A DNA stretch of 64,000 nucleotides from the NCBI GenBank assembly GCA_021738625.1, contig JAIPBS010000010.1, positions 1 to 64,000 of the forward strand, written 5' to 3'. Of the stretch, positions 1 through 8,296 are shown in pieces. The first letter of the stretch is position 1. Each line of letters starts with the position of its first letter. A program made the translations under genes and the position numbers. The stretch comes from Bacteroidales bacterium. Its GTDB lineage: Bacteria; Bacteroidota; Bacteroidia; Bacteroidales; JAIOZK01. Under the pieces are notes generated by a model, which saw only the letters and a list, made by a program, of their open reading frames with translations, was not told the DNA's origin and did not search any database.

Positions 1-1
1 A

Positions 2-79
2 ATTAAAGATTACAAAAAGGCTATTGTAAAATCTGAGAACATACTTAAAGAATATCTAAAAAGAAAAAAAGATGAGTAA
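2..79 (+). CDS. C-terminal end of a toxin-like protein (RelE/HigB type, partial)
   Basis: The reading frame is open from the window edge to a TAA at 77-79 and encodes 25 residues ending KEYLKRKKDE. It is lysine-rich and AT-rich. It overlaps the start of the next gene, an XRE-family antitoxin, by 8 bp. That tight toxin-then-antitoxin order is usual for HigBA/RelE-type modules in Bacteroidota. The identity of the toxin is inferred from context; too little protein is visible to recognise a family. Confidence 0.5.
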   Translation: MKDYKKAIVKSENILKEYLKRKKDE

Positions 80-356
80 AGTAATAAAAGCTAACAAATT
101 AATTGAAGAACGATTCGGTAAAAAAGGTTCTACTGAACGCGATAAATTTAGGGAAGAAGCATTTGCATATTATTTTGGCGAAATTATTAAAAACCGGAGA
201 AAGGAACTTAAATTGAGCCAGGAAAGTCTTGCAAAACTAATTGGTAAAAAAAGACCTTATATTTCCAGAATAGAAAATGGAGAAGATATCAGATTATCAA
301 ATTTTGCACTGATAGCAAATGCCTTAAACCTGAATATTCGGATTTCGGCAGATTAA
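72..356 (+). CDS. XRE-family helix-turn-helix antitoxin
   Basis: This 94-residue protein has a Cro/C1-type helix-turn-helix in its C-terminal half (about residues 45-92). It has the typical pattern LSQESLAKLIGKKRPYISRIE for recognition helices and ends with ALNLNI. The N-terminal 40 residues are a lysine-rich lead-in often seen in HigA-like antitoxins. It should bind and neutralise the upstream toxin and repress the module's own promoter, which lies outside the window. The start ATG overlaps the upstream stop. Base composition is clearly more AT-rich than the housekeeping genes further right, which suggests acquired DNA. Confidence 0.8.
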   Translation: MSKVIKANKLIEERFGKKGSTERDKFREEAFAYYFGEIIKNRRKELKLSQESLAKLIGKKRPYISRIENGEDIRLSNFALIANALNLNIRISAD

Positions 357-551
357 AGCACGGAAGCACAACACACGGTAAATGCCATTTGGCAGGACAT
401 GCAAGACGATTCATGGTTTCGTTTAACCAAGTTGATTGCAGATAAAAAAGGATGAAATTCATAAAAATGCCAAACGGCACTGACCACGGGAACGTTGTGC
501 AATATATAAAATGGGCTTGGTGACAAAACTTGATAATCGCAAAAAAGATTG

Positions 552-559
552 TAAATTTG
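552..559 (+). promoter_or_regulatory. Predicted promoter of the hicB-hicA pair
   Basis: TAAATTTG fits the Bacteroidota -7 consensus TAnnTTTG. A TTG at 530-532 lies 19 bases upstream, which fits the -33 element. The hicB start codon follows 16 bases later, so the leader would be very short. Confidence 0.5.
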
Positions 560-575
560 TTTAAAACAATAAGCT

Positions 576-809
576 ATGAGCAACATTGAAATGACAGCCA
601 TTTTTGAACCATGCAAGGAAGGTGGTTTTATTGCTTATATAGAAGAAATTCCGGGTATCAATAGTCAAGGGGAAACAATTGACGAAGCCAAAGAAAATCT
701 TACTGAAGCAATTAATCTCATGTTTGAAGAGAGGAGATCAAGCTTGAGAAAGAGCAAAAACCAAAGAGTAAAAAAGTTAATTACCCAAACCCTTACTTTC
801 AGCTTATAG
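576..809 (+). CDS. hicB: HicB-like antitoxin
   Basis: This 77-residue protein carries the HicB partial RNase-H-like fold. The pattern MTAIFEPCKEGGFIAYIEEI, then PGINSQGET and a helix with DEAKENLTEAINLM, is typical of HicB/UPF0150 antitoxins. It lacks the C-terminal DNA-binding domain of long HicB proteins, so repression would have to come from the complex or from another factor. It precedes the toxin gene (hicBA order) and its TAG stop overlaps the GTG start of hicA. Confidence 0.82.
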   Translation: MSNIEMTAIFEPCKEGGFIAYIEEIPGINSQGETIDEAKENLTEAINLMFEERRSSLRKSKNQRVKKLITQTLTFSL

Positions 810-1003
810 TGAAACGAAAAAAACTCACCAAATATCTTGAAAAAAATAATTGTCATATTGTTAGAGAAGGTAGCAAGCATTCTCTTTATAAGAATACAAA
901 TACTGGTGAATTGTCAACAGTTTCCAGGCATTCTGATATCAAAGAAAACTTATGCCGAAAAATATGCAAAGACCTTGGAATTCCCGATATTTTGAAAAAA
1001 TAA
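809..1003 (+). CDS. hicA: HicA-like mRNA interferase toxin
   Basis: This 64-residue protein matches the HicA dsRBD-like toxin family. It has an N-terminal helix, then REGSKHSLYKN with the family's active-site histidine (about residue 24), and a C-terminal helix ending KDLGIPDIL. HicA cleaves mRNA and is held in check by HicB. The start is a GTG whose G is the last base of the hicB TAG stop, so the two are translationally coupled. The gene is AT-rich like its neighbours. Confidence 0.82.
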   Translation: MKRKKLTKYLEKNNCHIVREGSKHSLYKNTNTGELSTVSRHSDIKENLCRKICKDLGIPDILKK

Positions 1004-1119
1004 ATACGTTGCACTATAACTAAGCATCTGGCCTGTTTGCAAAACATAGGCTGGATGCTGTGTTGACACTTGCCCCCCCCCCGTTTTTTCGGAACACAAA
1101 CAAGAAACAAGGAACAACG

Positions 1120-1168
1120 AATTACAACAAATTACCATGAATTACCATGAATTACCATGAATTACAAC
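1120..1168 (+). repeat. AATTACCATG tandem tract (repeat family A)
   Basis: Three ATTACCATGA units stand in tandem, flanked by ATTACAAC units. Related tracts occur at 10096-10172, and in inverse orientation at 40410-40443 and 49176-49217. Confidence 0.8.
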
Positions 1169-1266
1169 CAAATCCCCTCCTTGATCAAAACCACCTCCCC
1201 CAAAGACCTAAGCGGCAGTCACTTCCCTGCAAGCAACCCGCTGCTCTCCAACTTCTCCATTTCCGT

Positions 1267-1274
1267 TATCTTTG
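1267..1274 (+). promoter_or_regulatory. Predicted tex promoter -7 box
   Basis: TATCTTTG is a perfect match to the Bacteroidota TAnnTTTG element. It overlaps a TTG codon in frame with tex at 1272, so translation must begin downstream at ATG 1290. No clear -33 element was found. Confidence 0.6.
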
Positions 1275-1289
1275 CCTAAAACTATTGCT

Positions 1290-3425
1290 ATGCAAGCCGA
1301 TTTTTCGAAGAAGATCGCCGGCGAGATGAAGCTGGCAAACAAACAGGTATCCAACACCCTGAACCTGCTGGCGGAAGGGGCCACCATTCCCTTTATCGCC
1401 AGGTACCGCAAAGAGCTTACCGACAGCCTCGACGAGGTGGCCATCACCTCCATACGCGACAGGCATCAGCAACTGACCGAACTTGAAAAACGCAAAGAAA
1501 GCATCCTGAAGTCAATCGAAGAACAGGATAAACTGACCGATGAACTGAAGCAACAGATCGGGCAGGCCGCGACCATGACGGAACTGGAGGATATTTATCT
1601 CCCTTACAAGCCCAAAAGGAAAACCCGCGCCACCATCGCCCGCTCGCGCGGACTGGAGCCCCTGGCCAAAATGATCATGGCGCAAAAACCTTTCGATCCG
1701 GAAGCAAAGGCAGCTGAGTTTATCGATCCCGAAAAGGAGGTGGGATCCGCTGAGGACGCCCTGGCAGGCGCCCGCGACATCATCGCCGAATGGGTGAATG
1801 AAAATCAGTATGCCCGCAAACGGATGCGCTATCTTTTCAAGAGAAACGCCCTGATCACCTCTAGGGTGATCGCCGGCAAAGAAGCGGAAGGGGAGAAGTA
1901 CACGGATTATTTTAGCTGGGAGGAACAACTGCACAGGTCGCCTTCGCACCGCATCCTGGCCATGTTTCGCGGGGAGAAGGAAGGCGTTTTGCGCATCAGG
2001 GTGCAGATCGATCAGGACGAAGCCCTGGATGTGCTTGAAGAGATCTTCATTAAATCGGACAATGAAACCACGGAACATGTTGAAATGGCCATCAAGGATG
2101 CGTATCAACGCCTGCTCGCTCCCGCCATGGAAAACGAATTCAGGGCGCTGACCAAGGAACGGGCCGATGAAGAAGCCATCCGCGTGTTTGTGGCCAACCT
2201 CAGGCAATTGATGATGGCTCCGCCGTTGGGACAGAGAAACGTGCTGGCCATCGACCCGGGCTTTCGCACCGGCTGCAAGCTGGTTTGCCTCGACCGGCAG
2301 GGCAACCTGCGGCACAATGAAACCATCTACCCGCACCCCCCGCAAAAGGAAACCAAACAGGCCATACAAAAGATCAACAGCCTGGTGGACGCCTACAACA
2401 TCGAAGCCATTGCCATTGGCAACGGCACAGGAGGCAGGGAAACCGAAGCTTTGATTCGCAGGATGAAATTTAAAAAGGATGTGATGGCGGTGATGGTGAA
2501 CGAAAGCGGCGCATCGGTTTATTCGGCTTCAAAGACCGCCCGGGAGGAGTTCCCGCAATATGACGTTACGGTGAGGGGCGCCGTTTCGATAGGCAGGCGA
2601 CTGATGGACCCGCTGGCCGAAATGGTGAAGATCGATCCCAAATCCATCGGAGTGGGGCAGTACCAGCATGACGTAAACCAGGCCGAACTGCAGAAAAGCC
2701 TTGAAGAAACCGTGGTGAGCAGCGTCAACCAGGTGGGCGTGGAAATGAATACCGCCAGCAAAGAGCTGCTGACCCACGTTTCCGGGCTGGGGCCTGTGCT
2801 GGCCAAAAATATCCTTGAATACAGAAAAGAGAACGGTCCTTTTAAATCCAGGAAGCAACTGATGAAAGTGCCGCGCTTTGGCGGGAAAGCCTTCGAACAG
2901 GCGGCCGGGTTTTTGCGCATCCACAATGCGGATAACCCGCTCGACAGCAGTGCGGTGCATCCCGAGAGTTACGGGGTGGTGGAGAAGATGGCCAAAAAGA
3001 TGAATACCACCATCGAGGGTTTGATCAAAAACAAAACGCTCCGAAAAGAAATCGAGCTGAAGGATTTCATCACCGGAAAAACCGGTATGCCCACCCTGCT
3101 CGACATCATGGAGGAACTCGACAAGCCGGGCCGTGACCCCCGGGAGAAATTCGATCAGTTTGAATTCGATAAAAATGTGAACCGGATGGAGGATGTGAAG
3201 GAAGGCATGGTGTTGCCGGGCATTGTCACCAACATCACCGCCTTCGGGGCTTTCGTGGACATTGGCGTGCACCAGGACGGGTTGATCCACATCAGCCAGA
3301 TGGCCGACCGTTTTGTGAAAGATCCGAACGAGATCGTGAAGATCAACGAAAAGGTGATGGTGAAGGTAATGGATGTTGATATTGACAGAAAACGCATACA
3401 GCTTTCCCTGAAAGATGTGGAATAG
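1290..3425 (+). CDS. tex: Tex-family RNA-binding transcription accessory protein
   Basis: This is a 711-residue cytoplasmic nucleic-acid-binding protein of the Tex/YhgF family. The N-terminal helical Tex domain is followed by a YqgF/RNase-H-like domain (from about residue 320, with VLAIDPGFRTG). Helix-hairpin-helix motifs follow (about 500, SGLGPVLAKNI), and an S1 RNA-binding domain closes the protein (about 636-710, with GAFVDIGVHQDGLIHIS). Family members affect transcription and RNA turnover. Length and domain order are normal. An in-frame TTG at 1272 lies inside the promoter element, so the ATG at 1290 is chosen. It is preceded by a toxin-antitoxin edge and appears to be transcribed alone. 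Confidence 0.93.
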   Translation: MQADFSKKIAGEMKLANKQVSNTLNLLAEGATIPFIARYRKELTDSLDEVAITSIRDRHQQLTELEKRKESILKSIEEQDKLTDELKQQIGQAATMTELEDIYLPYKPKRKTRATIARSRGLEPLAKMIMAQKPFDPEAKAAEFIDPEKEVGSAEDALAGARDIIAEWVNENQYARKRMRYLFKRNALITSRVIAGKEAEGEKYTDYFSWEEQLHRSPSHRILAMFRGEKEGVLRIRVQIDQDEALDVLEEIFIKSDNETTEHVEMAIKDAYQRLLAPAMENEFRALTKERADEEAIRVFVANLRQLMMAPPLGQRNVLAIDPGFRTGCKLVCLDRQGNLRHNETIYPHPPQKETKQAIQKINSLVDAYNIEAIAIGNGTGGRETEALIRRMKFKKDVMAVMVNESGASVYSASKTAREEFPQYDVTVRGAVSIGRRLMDPLAEMVKIDPKSIGVGQYQHDVNQAELQKSLEETVVSSVNQVGVEMNTASKELLTHVSGLGPVLAKNILEYRKENGPFKSRKQLMKVPRFGGKAFEQAAGFLRIHNADNPLDSSAVHPESYGVVEKMAKKMNTTIEGLIKNKTLRKEIELKDFITGKTGMPTLLDIMEELDKPGRDPREKFDQFEFDKNVNRMEDVKEGMVLPGIVTNITAFGAFVDIGVHQDGLIHISQMADRFVKDPNEIVKINEKVMVKVMDVDIDRKRIQLSLKDVE

Positions 3426-3757
3426 TGATTTGAAATAAGATTTTTTACTACTGTTCGGTTAAACGCAACGGGATTCCTCGCTTCGCTCGGAATCTCCCCA
3501 AATTTCCCCGGACAGTAGTGAAAATTTTTAAGTATCAAAAATGGGTTTGGGACACCCAAATGATGAAAAAATGGGTGTTGAATATCAGTTTTTTAAGAGG
3601 CCATTATCAGAATGTGACGAATAAAGGAGCAGTTAGAAAAGTCCCCTTTAGGGGATTTAGGGGTCATAAGGCTTTTGGGAGTGGACGAACCATAAGAGAA
3701 GTAAAATAATTTTTGCAGCAATTGGCCGTTTCTTAACATAACAATACTGGATACGGG
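3426..3757. other. Intergenic region without a supported gene
   Basis: Short ORFs here look like no known family. It contains a GGATTCCTCGCTTCGCTCGGAATC-type imperfect palindrome near 3470-3493 and a TCCCCTTTAGGGGA palindrome near 3640-3653. Both resemble degenerate palindromic intergenic elements. Confidence 0.5.
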
Positions 3758-4420
3758 ATGAAAAAAATTCTTCTTTTCATTTTTCTGATGTCGGGCCTGG
3801 CCATTGCTCCATCGCTCAAAGCCCAGGTGATCAGGGGCGCCGTGGTTGGAGGTTTTAACCTCACACAGGTGGATGGAGATGAAGTTTACGGATACAACCA
3901 GATCGGTTTCAATGTGGGCGCCTCGGCCATCATCCCGCTGGGAGAGCATTGGTCGGTGAGTCTGGAGAACTCCTTTACACAAAAAGGTTCATACCAAAGT
4001 CAGCAGTATTCCGATTCGCTTTTTACGGGTGAATACCGCCTGCGGCTCAATTATGTGCAGGTGCCTTTGTTGATCCATTACAACGACCAGGACCGGCTGA
4101 CATTCGGAGCGGGCGCTTCCTGGGGAAGGCTGGTCGGGACCAAAGAGGTAGAACACAGCGGCTTGCAGCCTCCATATTCCGACTCCATTCCATTCGACAA
4201 GGATGATTTTTGTGTGATTGCTGATCTCCGGTTCAGACTTTATCAGCGTTTGCATTTTAACTTCAGATATTCCTATTCGCTCACGCCCATTCGTGAACGG
4301 CAGTTCACACAGCTCAACGGCGAAACCTTCATGCGCAAGCAATACAACAATGTGATCAGCGTCCGTTTGATCTGGATATTCAATGAGGTGTTGAAAACAA
4401 AAAATCCCGAAGACCAATAA
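3758..4420 (+). CDS. PorT-like outer-membrane beta-barrel protein
   Basis: This 220-residue protein has a signal peptide (residues 1-22, ending LKAQ). Alternating hydrophobic strands fit the small outer-membrane beta-barrel family typed by PorT: VIRGAVVGGFNLTQVDGD, FNVGASAIIPLGEHWSVSLE and LRLNYVQVPLLIHY are characteristic strand patterns. The LNYVQVPLLI strand is a hallmark of this group. It probably sits in the outer membrane; the precise role is unknown. Its TAA stop overlaps the ATG of the following cupin gene, so the two are probably co-transcribed. Confidence 0.75.
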   Translation: MKKILLFIFLMSGLAIAPSLKAQVIRGAVVGGFNLTQVDGDEVYGYNQIGFNVGASAIIPLGEHWSVSLENSFTQKGSYQSQQYSDSLFTGEYRLRLNYVQVPLLIHYNDQDRLTFGAGASWGRLVGTKEVEHSGLQPPYSDSIPFDKDDFCVIADLRFRLYQRLHFNFRYSYSLTPIRERQFTQLNGETFMRKQYNNVISVRLIWIFNEVLKTKNPEDQ

Positions 4421-4926
4421 TGAAAAAAACCGCAGCATACTGGATCGACGGCCTCGGACTGGAAAAGCATCCCGAAGGCGGATATTTTAAAGAGATTTAC
4501 CGTTCGGATGAAGAGCACCATCAATCGGTCTTGCCCGAACGCTACGGCGGAAACCGGAATTTCGGAACCGCCATTTACTTTCTGTTGGACCGGGATGATT
4601 TTTCGGCCTTCCACCGTTTGAACAGCGATGAAGCCTGGCACCTGTACGATGGCGGGCCATTGTTGATCCATATGATCGATCCCGAAGGAAATCATTCTAC
4701 ATCAAAACTGGGCCTCGATCTTGAAAAGAACGAATCACCTTTTGCGATCATGCCCCGGGGCTGCTGGTTTGCCGCCGAACTGATCGACAAATCAAATTAC
4801 GCCCTGCTGGGTTGCACGGTTGCGCCGGGTTTTCATTTTGATGATTTTGTACTGGCCGAAAGCAAAGAACTCATCCGGCAGTTTCCGCAGCATAAGGAGC
4901 TGATAAGCAGGTTGACACGAAAGTAG
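4420..4926 (+). CDS. Cupin_5 (DUF985) family protein
   Basis: This 168-residue cytoplasmic protein shows the DUF985/cupin_5 signature: LGLEKHPEGGYFKEIYRS near the N-terminus, then FHRLNSDEAWHLYDGGPL in the middle and LLGCTVAPGFHFDDFVLA near the C-terminus. The double-stranded beta-helix fold and the conserved histidine and glutamate residues fit a small-molecule-binding or sugar-epimerase-like cupin. No biochemical function is firmly known for the family. It overlaps the upstream barrel gene by one base. Confidence 0.88.
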   Translation: MKKTAAYWIDGLGLEKHPEGGYFKEIYRSDEEHHQSVLPERYGGNRNFGTAIYFLLDRDDFSAFHRLNSDEAWHLYDGGPLLIHMIDPEGNHSTSKLGLDLEKNESPFAIMPRGCWFAAELIDKSNYALLGCTVAPGFHFDDFVLAESKELIRQFPQHKELISRLTRK

Positions 4927-5542
4927 TAGCGTTATTGGAACCGCAAACGATCGATAAAAATTGACTAAATATCACTTGATATGATTGACGAATTCTTGAA
5001 ACTGAATAAAGAGGATTATCTCCGTTTTTTGCAATGCATGACCCAAAATAACTAAATTAATAAACAAGGAATCATTTTTCGTATCATCCAAGCAGGTAAG
5101 CAATCCACCCGTATGATTTTTGACGCCCAAGTGTTCCATTTTTACAAGGGCTATTCATGCCAGGCCGATCATCAGGATAACTAACTGCTTTTGGGGAATG
5201 GCCTTGTGCTGAATTGCTTAGAAAACAAGCCCGGAATTTTGGCGGAGGCCTGGGTAAGCAATTCGCGAGTGAGCCGATTAATACTATAATCTTAGTGAAA
5301 AAGTCAGCTGGCGAACGGCTCGAATTGCGCGGAAAAATTCCGGGTGTAGTTTTCTTGCAATTCAGGACGCAGCCTTGATTTTTGTAACTTTTTATCAAGA
5401 AAAAGTTAAAACATAAATCCATAAGCGAACCGGCCATCATATAACCAGCGATGATTTTTCCTTTAGGAGGTCAGCGGATGTGTGATGGGAAGTAATGATT
5501 CTCATGGCGGCCACAAGTCATGGGATGACTAATGTTTTTTAA

Positions 5543-5568
5543 TCTAATAATGATGTTCTTTGTCTTAA
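5543..5568 (+). repeat. Dispersed element shared with 21031-21056
   Basis: 24 of 26 bases, including the first 19, are identical to 21031-21056 in the same orientation. The shared core reads TCTAATAATGATGTTCTTT. It is intergenic in both places. Confidence 0.65.
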
Positions 5569-5612
5569 TACAAAGAACCAAAGATCAAGAACAAACGAAT
5601 GCTTCAACCCAC

Positions 5613-5697
5613 GGGACTGTGAATACTTATCTCTGATTTTAAGGATGAAATAAAACGCACAGGACGTTAACTTTGATTTTATTACCTTCACAGTCCC
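5613..5697. repeat. 85-bp segment bounded by an 11-bp perfect inverted repeat
   Basis: GGGACTGTGAA at 5613-5623 is the exact reverse complement of TTCACAGTCCC at 5687-5697, with 63 bases between. It may be a small MITE-like element or a stem-loop. No obvious target duplication flanks it. Confidence 0.45.
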
Positions 5698-5810
5698 CTG
5701 CCACCGCCGGCCCGCCGTTTGTTCGGGCCAGCGCACCGTTCTATCAAGCATGTATCCTGGGAAATATCACTTGGGTACTAAACAAAGAGGATTATATCAA
5801 ACAAATGATC

Positions 5811-6389
5811 TCAGGTAAACATATTGGTATTCCAAATCAAAATGGAATACACGATAAACCTCACAAAGCGAAAAAGTGAAAAGATAAGATATTTGTTTCT
5901 GGAATAACCGATGCCACCCATCAGCATGGCAATGGCGGAAAAAGGCAGGGGCGTGAGGGAGGCCACCACAATGAGAAAGCCCCCATATCTTCTGAGATAA
6001 GTCACATATTTTTCAAGGAAATGGGTATAAATATATTTGAATACCCTGGTGTTTTCCAAAACACGTCCGATGTAAAAACCGGTCACCCCGGCAATGTAGG
6101 ATAGGACGGCAAACATCCCGATGGAGATGCTGTACATTACAATGTCTTCTTTTTGCGCGCTAAGCAACATAAACAGCTCCGGGGGGATGATCCCGAAAAC
6201 CACTTCGGAAGTCATGAAGACTGCAAAAACCCAGAAAGGTTCGTCATAAATAGGTTCCAGGAAGGCCTCGAAATGCACCTCGTCGATCAGGCTGGTGACG
6301 AAAATAAATACCGTAACGATAACGATCAGCCAAAGCAGTCCCCTGCTGAGATTTTTTACTAAGAACCTGGTTTTATCATTCATTGACAT
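5811..6389 (-). CDS. VTT-domain (DedA/SNARE-associated type) membrane protein
   Basis: This 192-residue inner-membrane protein has about five hydrophobic segments. The C-terminal half has the VTT-type pattern YGGFLIVVASLTPLPFSAIAM followed by GGIGYSRNKYLIFSL and an FRFVRF helix, which resembles the re-entrant loop and glycine-rich region of DedA/TVP38 proteins. Members are linked to lipid scrambling and membrane homeostasis; the substrate here is unknown. It is shorter than classical DedA proteins. It reads toward the long non-coding stretch and has no close operon partner. Confidence 0.72.
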   Translation of the reverse strand: MSMNDKTRFLVKNLSRGLLWLIVIVTVFIFVTSLIDEVHFEAFLEPIYDEPFWVFAVFMTSEVVFGIIPPELFMLLSAQKEDIVMYSISIGMFAVLSYIAGVTGFYIGRVLENTRVFKYIYTHFLEKYVTYLRRYGGFLIVVASLTPLPFSAIAMLMGGIGYSRNKYLIFSLFRFVRFIVYSILIWNTNMFT

Positions 6390-6448
6390 GGTGGCTGCAT
6401 TTTGATCGGGTTATGCAAAACAACTGCTGTACCAATAATGTTTAAGAA

Positions 6449-7255
6449 TTATTCCGCCGCAGCTTTTTGCCTGCTTTCCGCGGCTTTTAAAAAATAGAGG
6501 CCAACAGGCAGGGCCAGTGGATTGGAATGGTCCATGCGCTCGGGATGCCATTGCACCCCCATAAATAAGGATTTTCCTTCAGGGTTCTTCCATTCTATGG
6601 CTTCGATCAGTCCGTCTTCCGCATGAGCCGTTGCCCGCAGGTTGTCTGCCAACCGGTCGATCGCCTGGTGATGATTGGTGTTCACAAAGCCCATACCCGC
6701 TCCTGTTGTTTGGAAAAGCTTGGAGCTTGAGTCGATCATCACCTGATGGTAGCAATTTTCCCGCTCTTTGCAGCGATGGAACAATTTGCTGTCGGTATCC
6801 GTGGGAATATCCTGGTATAGGCTGCCACCCTGAGAAATATTAATGATCTGCTCGCCACGGCAAATGCCCAGGACAGGGATCGCCAGCTCAATTGCTTTCT
6901 CAATGGCTGCCATTTCAAGCGTATCCCTTCTCAAATCGACCGAACCCAGTCGTGAGCTATCTGCTTCCTGCCCATACCATTGTGGGTGTATATCCGGCCC
7001 GCCACTAAGCAACAAACCGTCGCAGGTGGACAACAATTGTAAGGCCGAATCGATTTGAAGTTCATAGAGATTGAATATTACCAGCGTGCTGTCATGCACT
7101 TTCAGCCAACGGGCATATTGGGCATAATGGTCTCCAGGCCCGGATTTGCTGACGGCAATGCGCAAGGGCACATGTTCTTCCTCCTGAAGACATGCTGTGA
7201 AAACCAGGGAAAAAATTGTTAAAAGGGCAAAAAGAAATGTGGGTGCTTTTTTCAT
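6449..7255 (-). CDS. Secreted class I glutamine amidotransferase (peptidase C26-like lipoprotein)
   Basis: This 268-residue protein belongs to the gamma-glutamyl-GABA hydrolase/PuuD-like branch of class I glutamine amidotransferases. The nucleophile lies in VLGICRGEQIIN and the His-Glu pair in GVQWHPE; LLLSGGPDIHP is the family's glycine loop. Unusually, it begins with a signal peptide and lipobox (LVFTAC), so it should be a lipoprotein outside the cytoplasm. The in-frame ATG at 7273 would put six extra residues before the signal sequence, so 7255 is preferred. The substrate is probably a gamma-glutamyl compound, but this is inference. Confidence 0.82.
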   Translation of the reverse strand: MKKAPTFLFALLTIFSLVFTACLQEEEHVPLRIAVSKSGPGDHYAQYARWLKVHDSTLVIFNLYELQIDSALQLLSTCDGLLLSGGPDIHPQWYGQEADSSRLGSVDLRRDTLEMAAIEKAIELAIPVLGICRGEQIINISQGGSLYQDIPTDTDSKLFHRCKERENCYHQVMIDSSSKLFQTTGAGMGFVNTNHHQAIDRLADNLRATAHAEDGLIEAIEWKNPEGKSLFMGVQWHPERMDHSNPLALPVGLYFLKAAESRQKAAAE

Positions 7256-7584
7256 GTTCTGATCAAAATACATTTAACATCCAAAAGTATGTTTAAATGC
7301 CCAATTAAACAATTCCGCCCGAAAAATTAATGAATTATTATCCAGATTGGAAATCTGTGCTGAGATTTTTCTTGCCACTAAAGTACCCCCCTTAATCCCC
7401 CCAAATGGGGGGAAACTTGCCTTGATTAAGCTGTAGTGTAGGATTGAAGGGGTTTTAGTTTTGGCAGTTTTTTATGTTTTAGAAGAATACAGGTTCAAAT
7501 CATACCATCATACAATCATGCAATCATGCAATCATGCAATCATCATGTGATCTTATGTGCCTTATGTGGTTCAAAAAACAACGG
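7256..7584. other. Intergenic region with hairpin and ATCATGCA repeats
   Basis: No gene is seen. It contains a CCCCCC-AAAT-GGGGGG hairpin (7397-7412) and a tract of CAATCATG units (7512-7545) related to repeat family B elsewhere in the window. Confidence 0.55.
7500..7548 (-). repeat. CAATCATG tract (repeat family B)
   Basis: CATACAATCATG is followed by three further CAATCATG units. It is the reverse complement of the GTATGATTG motif seen at 40362-40391, 49133-49167 and 60994-61020 (inverse). Confidence 0.6.
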
Positions 7585-8286
7585 CTATAAATAAAAATCC
7601 GCCGTCAGCGCCATATATTCTTCGGTATATGTGTTATCGGAATTGTGGATAAGGAGTTCGGAGGCAGTTTCAGGCAAAGCAGTCTTTTGAATTTTAAGGA
7701 TGATGCGGTTGAAGGCTTTATTGCTTTTTGGAAATACCCGTATTGATTTTGTTATGAAAAGATTATGAATGAAGGCTGTTTCCCTGAAACGCTTTGACGT
7801 ATTTGCCGGAAGGATCACCCAGAAGGCGCCCTCTTTTTTCAGAAGCTTTTCAATGCCTGCCAGCAGTTCGGCATGGGTCAGCTGTTTGCTGTGTTTAGAA
7901 AGATGGTATCTTGGATTGGCCGGTTTAAGGCTGTTCTCGAAAAAAGGGGGGTTGCTCAGGATCAGCTCATATTGTTTTTCGCTTTCACGTGCGAGTTGTT
8001 GCAATGATTGCTGCCGGATTTCAATACGATTTTCCCATTTTGACCTCCTCACATTTTCGACGGCCTGATTGCAGGATTCCGGATCAATGTCGATGGCTTC
8101 GATTTGAAGGTGTTGAAAACGCTGGGCCATCATCAGGCTGATCAGCCCGCAGCCGGTGCCGATCTCCAGCATATCTCTTGATTCACCCTTGCCCTCCGCC
8201 AGCGCTCCCAGCAAAACCGCATCCGTTCCGACTTTCATGCTGCTGTTCGAATCCTCCACCTCGAATTGTTTGAAACGGAAAGCCAT
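7585..8286 (-). CDS. trmN: tRNA1(Val) A37 N6-methyltransferase-like protein
   Basis: This 233-residue Rossmann-fold, SAM-dependent methyltransferase is of the TrmN6/YfiC type. The N-terminus FRFKQFEVEDSNSSMKVGTDA is the family signature. Motif I is LEIGTGCGLISLMMA, and NPPF in LILSNPPFF is the N6-adenine catalytic motif. It should methylate A37 of a valine tRNA in the cytoplasm. An upstream in-frame start at 8382 lies deep inside rimM; the ATG at 8286 begins the conserved domain and leaves 10 bp after rimM. It forms a translation-related cluster with rpsP and rimM. Confidence 0.88.
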   Translation of the reverse strand: MAFRFKQFEVEDSNSSMKVGTDAVLLGALAEGKGESRDMLEIGTGCGLISLMMAQRFQHLQIEAIDIDPESCNQAVENVRRSKWENRIEIRQQSLQQLARESEKQYELILSNPPFFENSLKPANPRYHLSKHSKQLTHAELLAGIEKLLKKEGAFWVILPANTSKRFRETAFIHNLFITKSIRVFPKSNKAFNRIILKIQKTALPETASELLIHNSDNTYTEEYMALTADFYL

Positions 8287-8296
8287 AAACGGAAGA

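Larger units (their letters stand above)
1004..1289. other. Intergenic region with AATTACCATG tract
   Basis: No gene is seen. The region holds a run of nine C residues near 1073-1081, a tract of the dispersed repeat AATTACCATG/AATTACAAC (1120-1168), and the tex promoter. Confidence 0.6.
4927..5810. other. Long non-coding stretch with decayed and repeated DNA
   Basis: No ORF here has recognisable protein features. The stretch holds a short ORF remnant (4981-5055, MIDEFLKLNKEDYLRF), an element shared with 21031-21056 (5543-5568), and an 11-bp perfect inverted repeat (5613-5623 / 5687-5697). It looks like degenerate intergenic or former mobile DNA. Confidence 0.5.

Noticed and set aside
1512-2369. 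285-codon minus-strand ORF inside tex
   Set aside because: Antisense shadow of a well-supported gene with high GC content.
5673-5879. Short plus-strand ORF ending PHKAKK
   Set aside because: Overlaps the end of the VTT-domain gene on the other strand and shows no family; the resemblance to NKEDYL at 5005 is too short to use.
7512-7545. CAATCATG repeats as a CRISPR array
   Set aside because: Units are 8-9 bp without spacers, and no cas genes are present.
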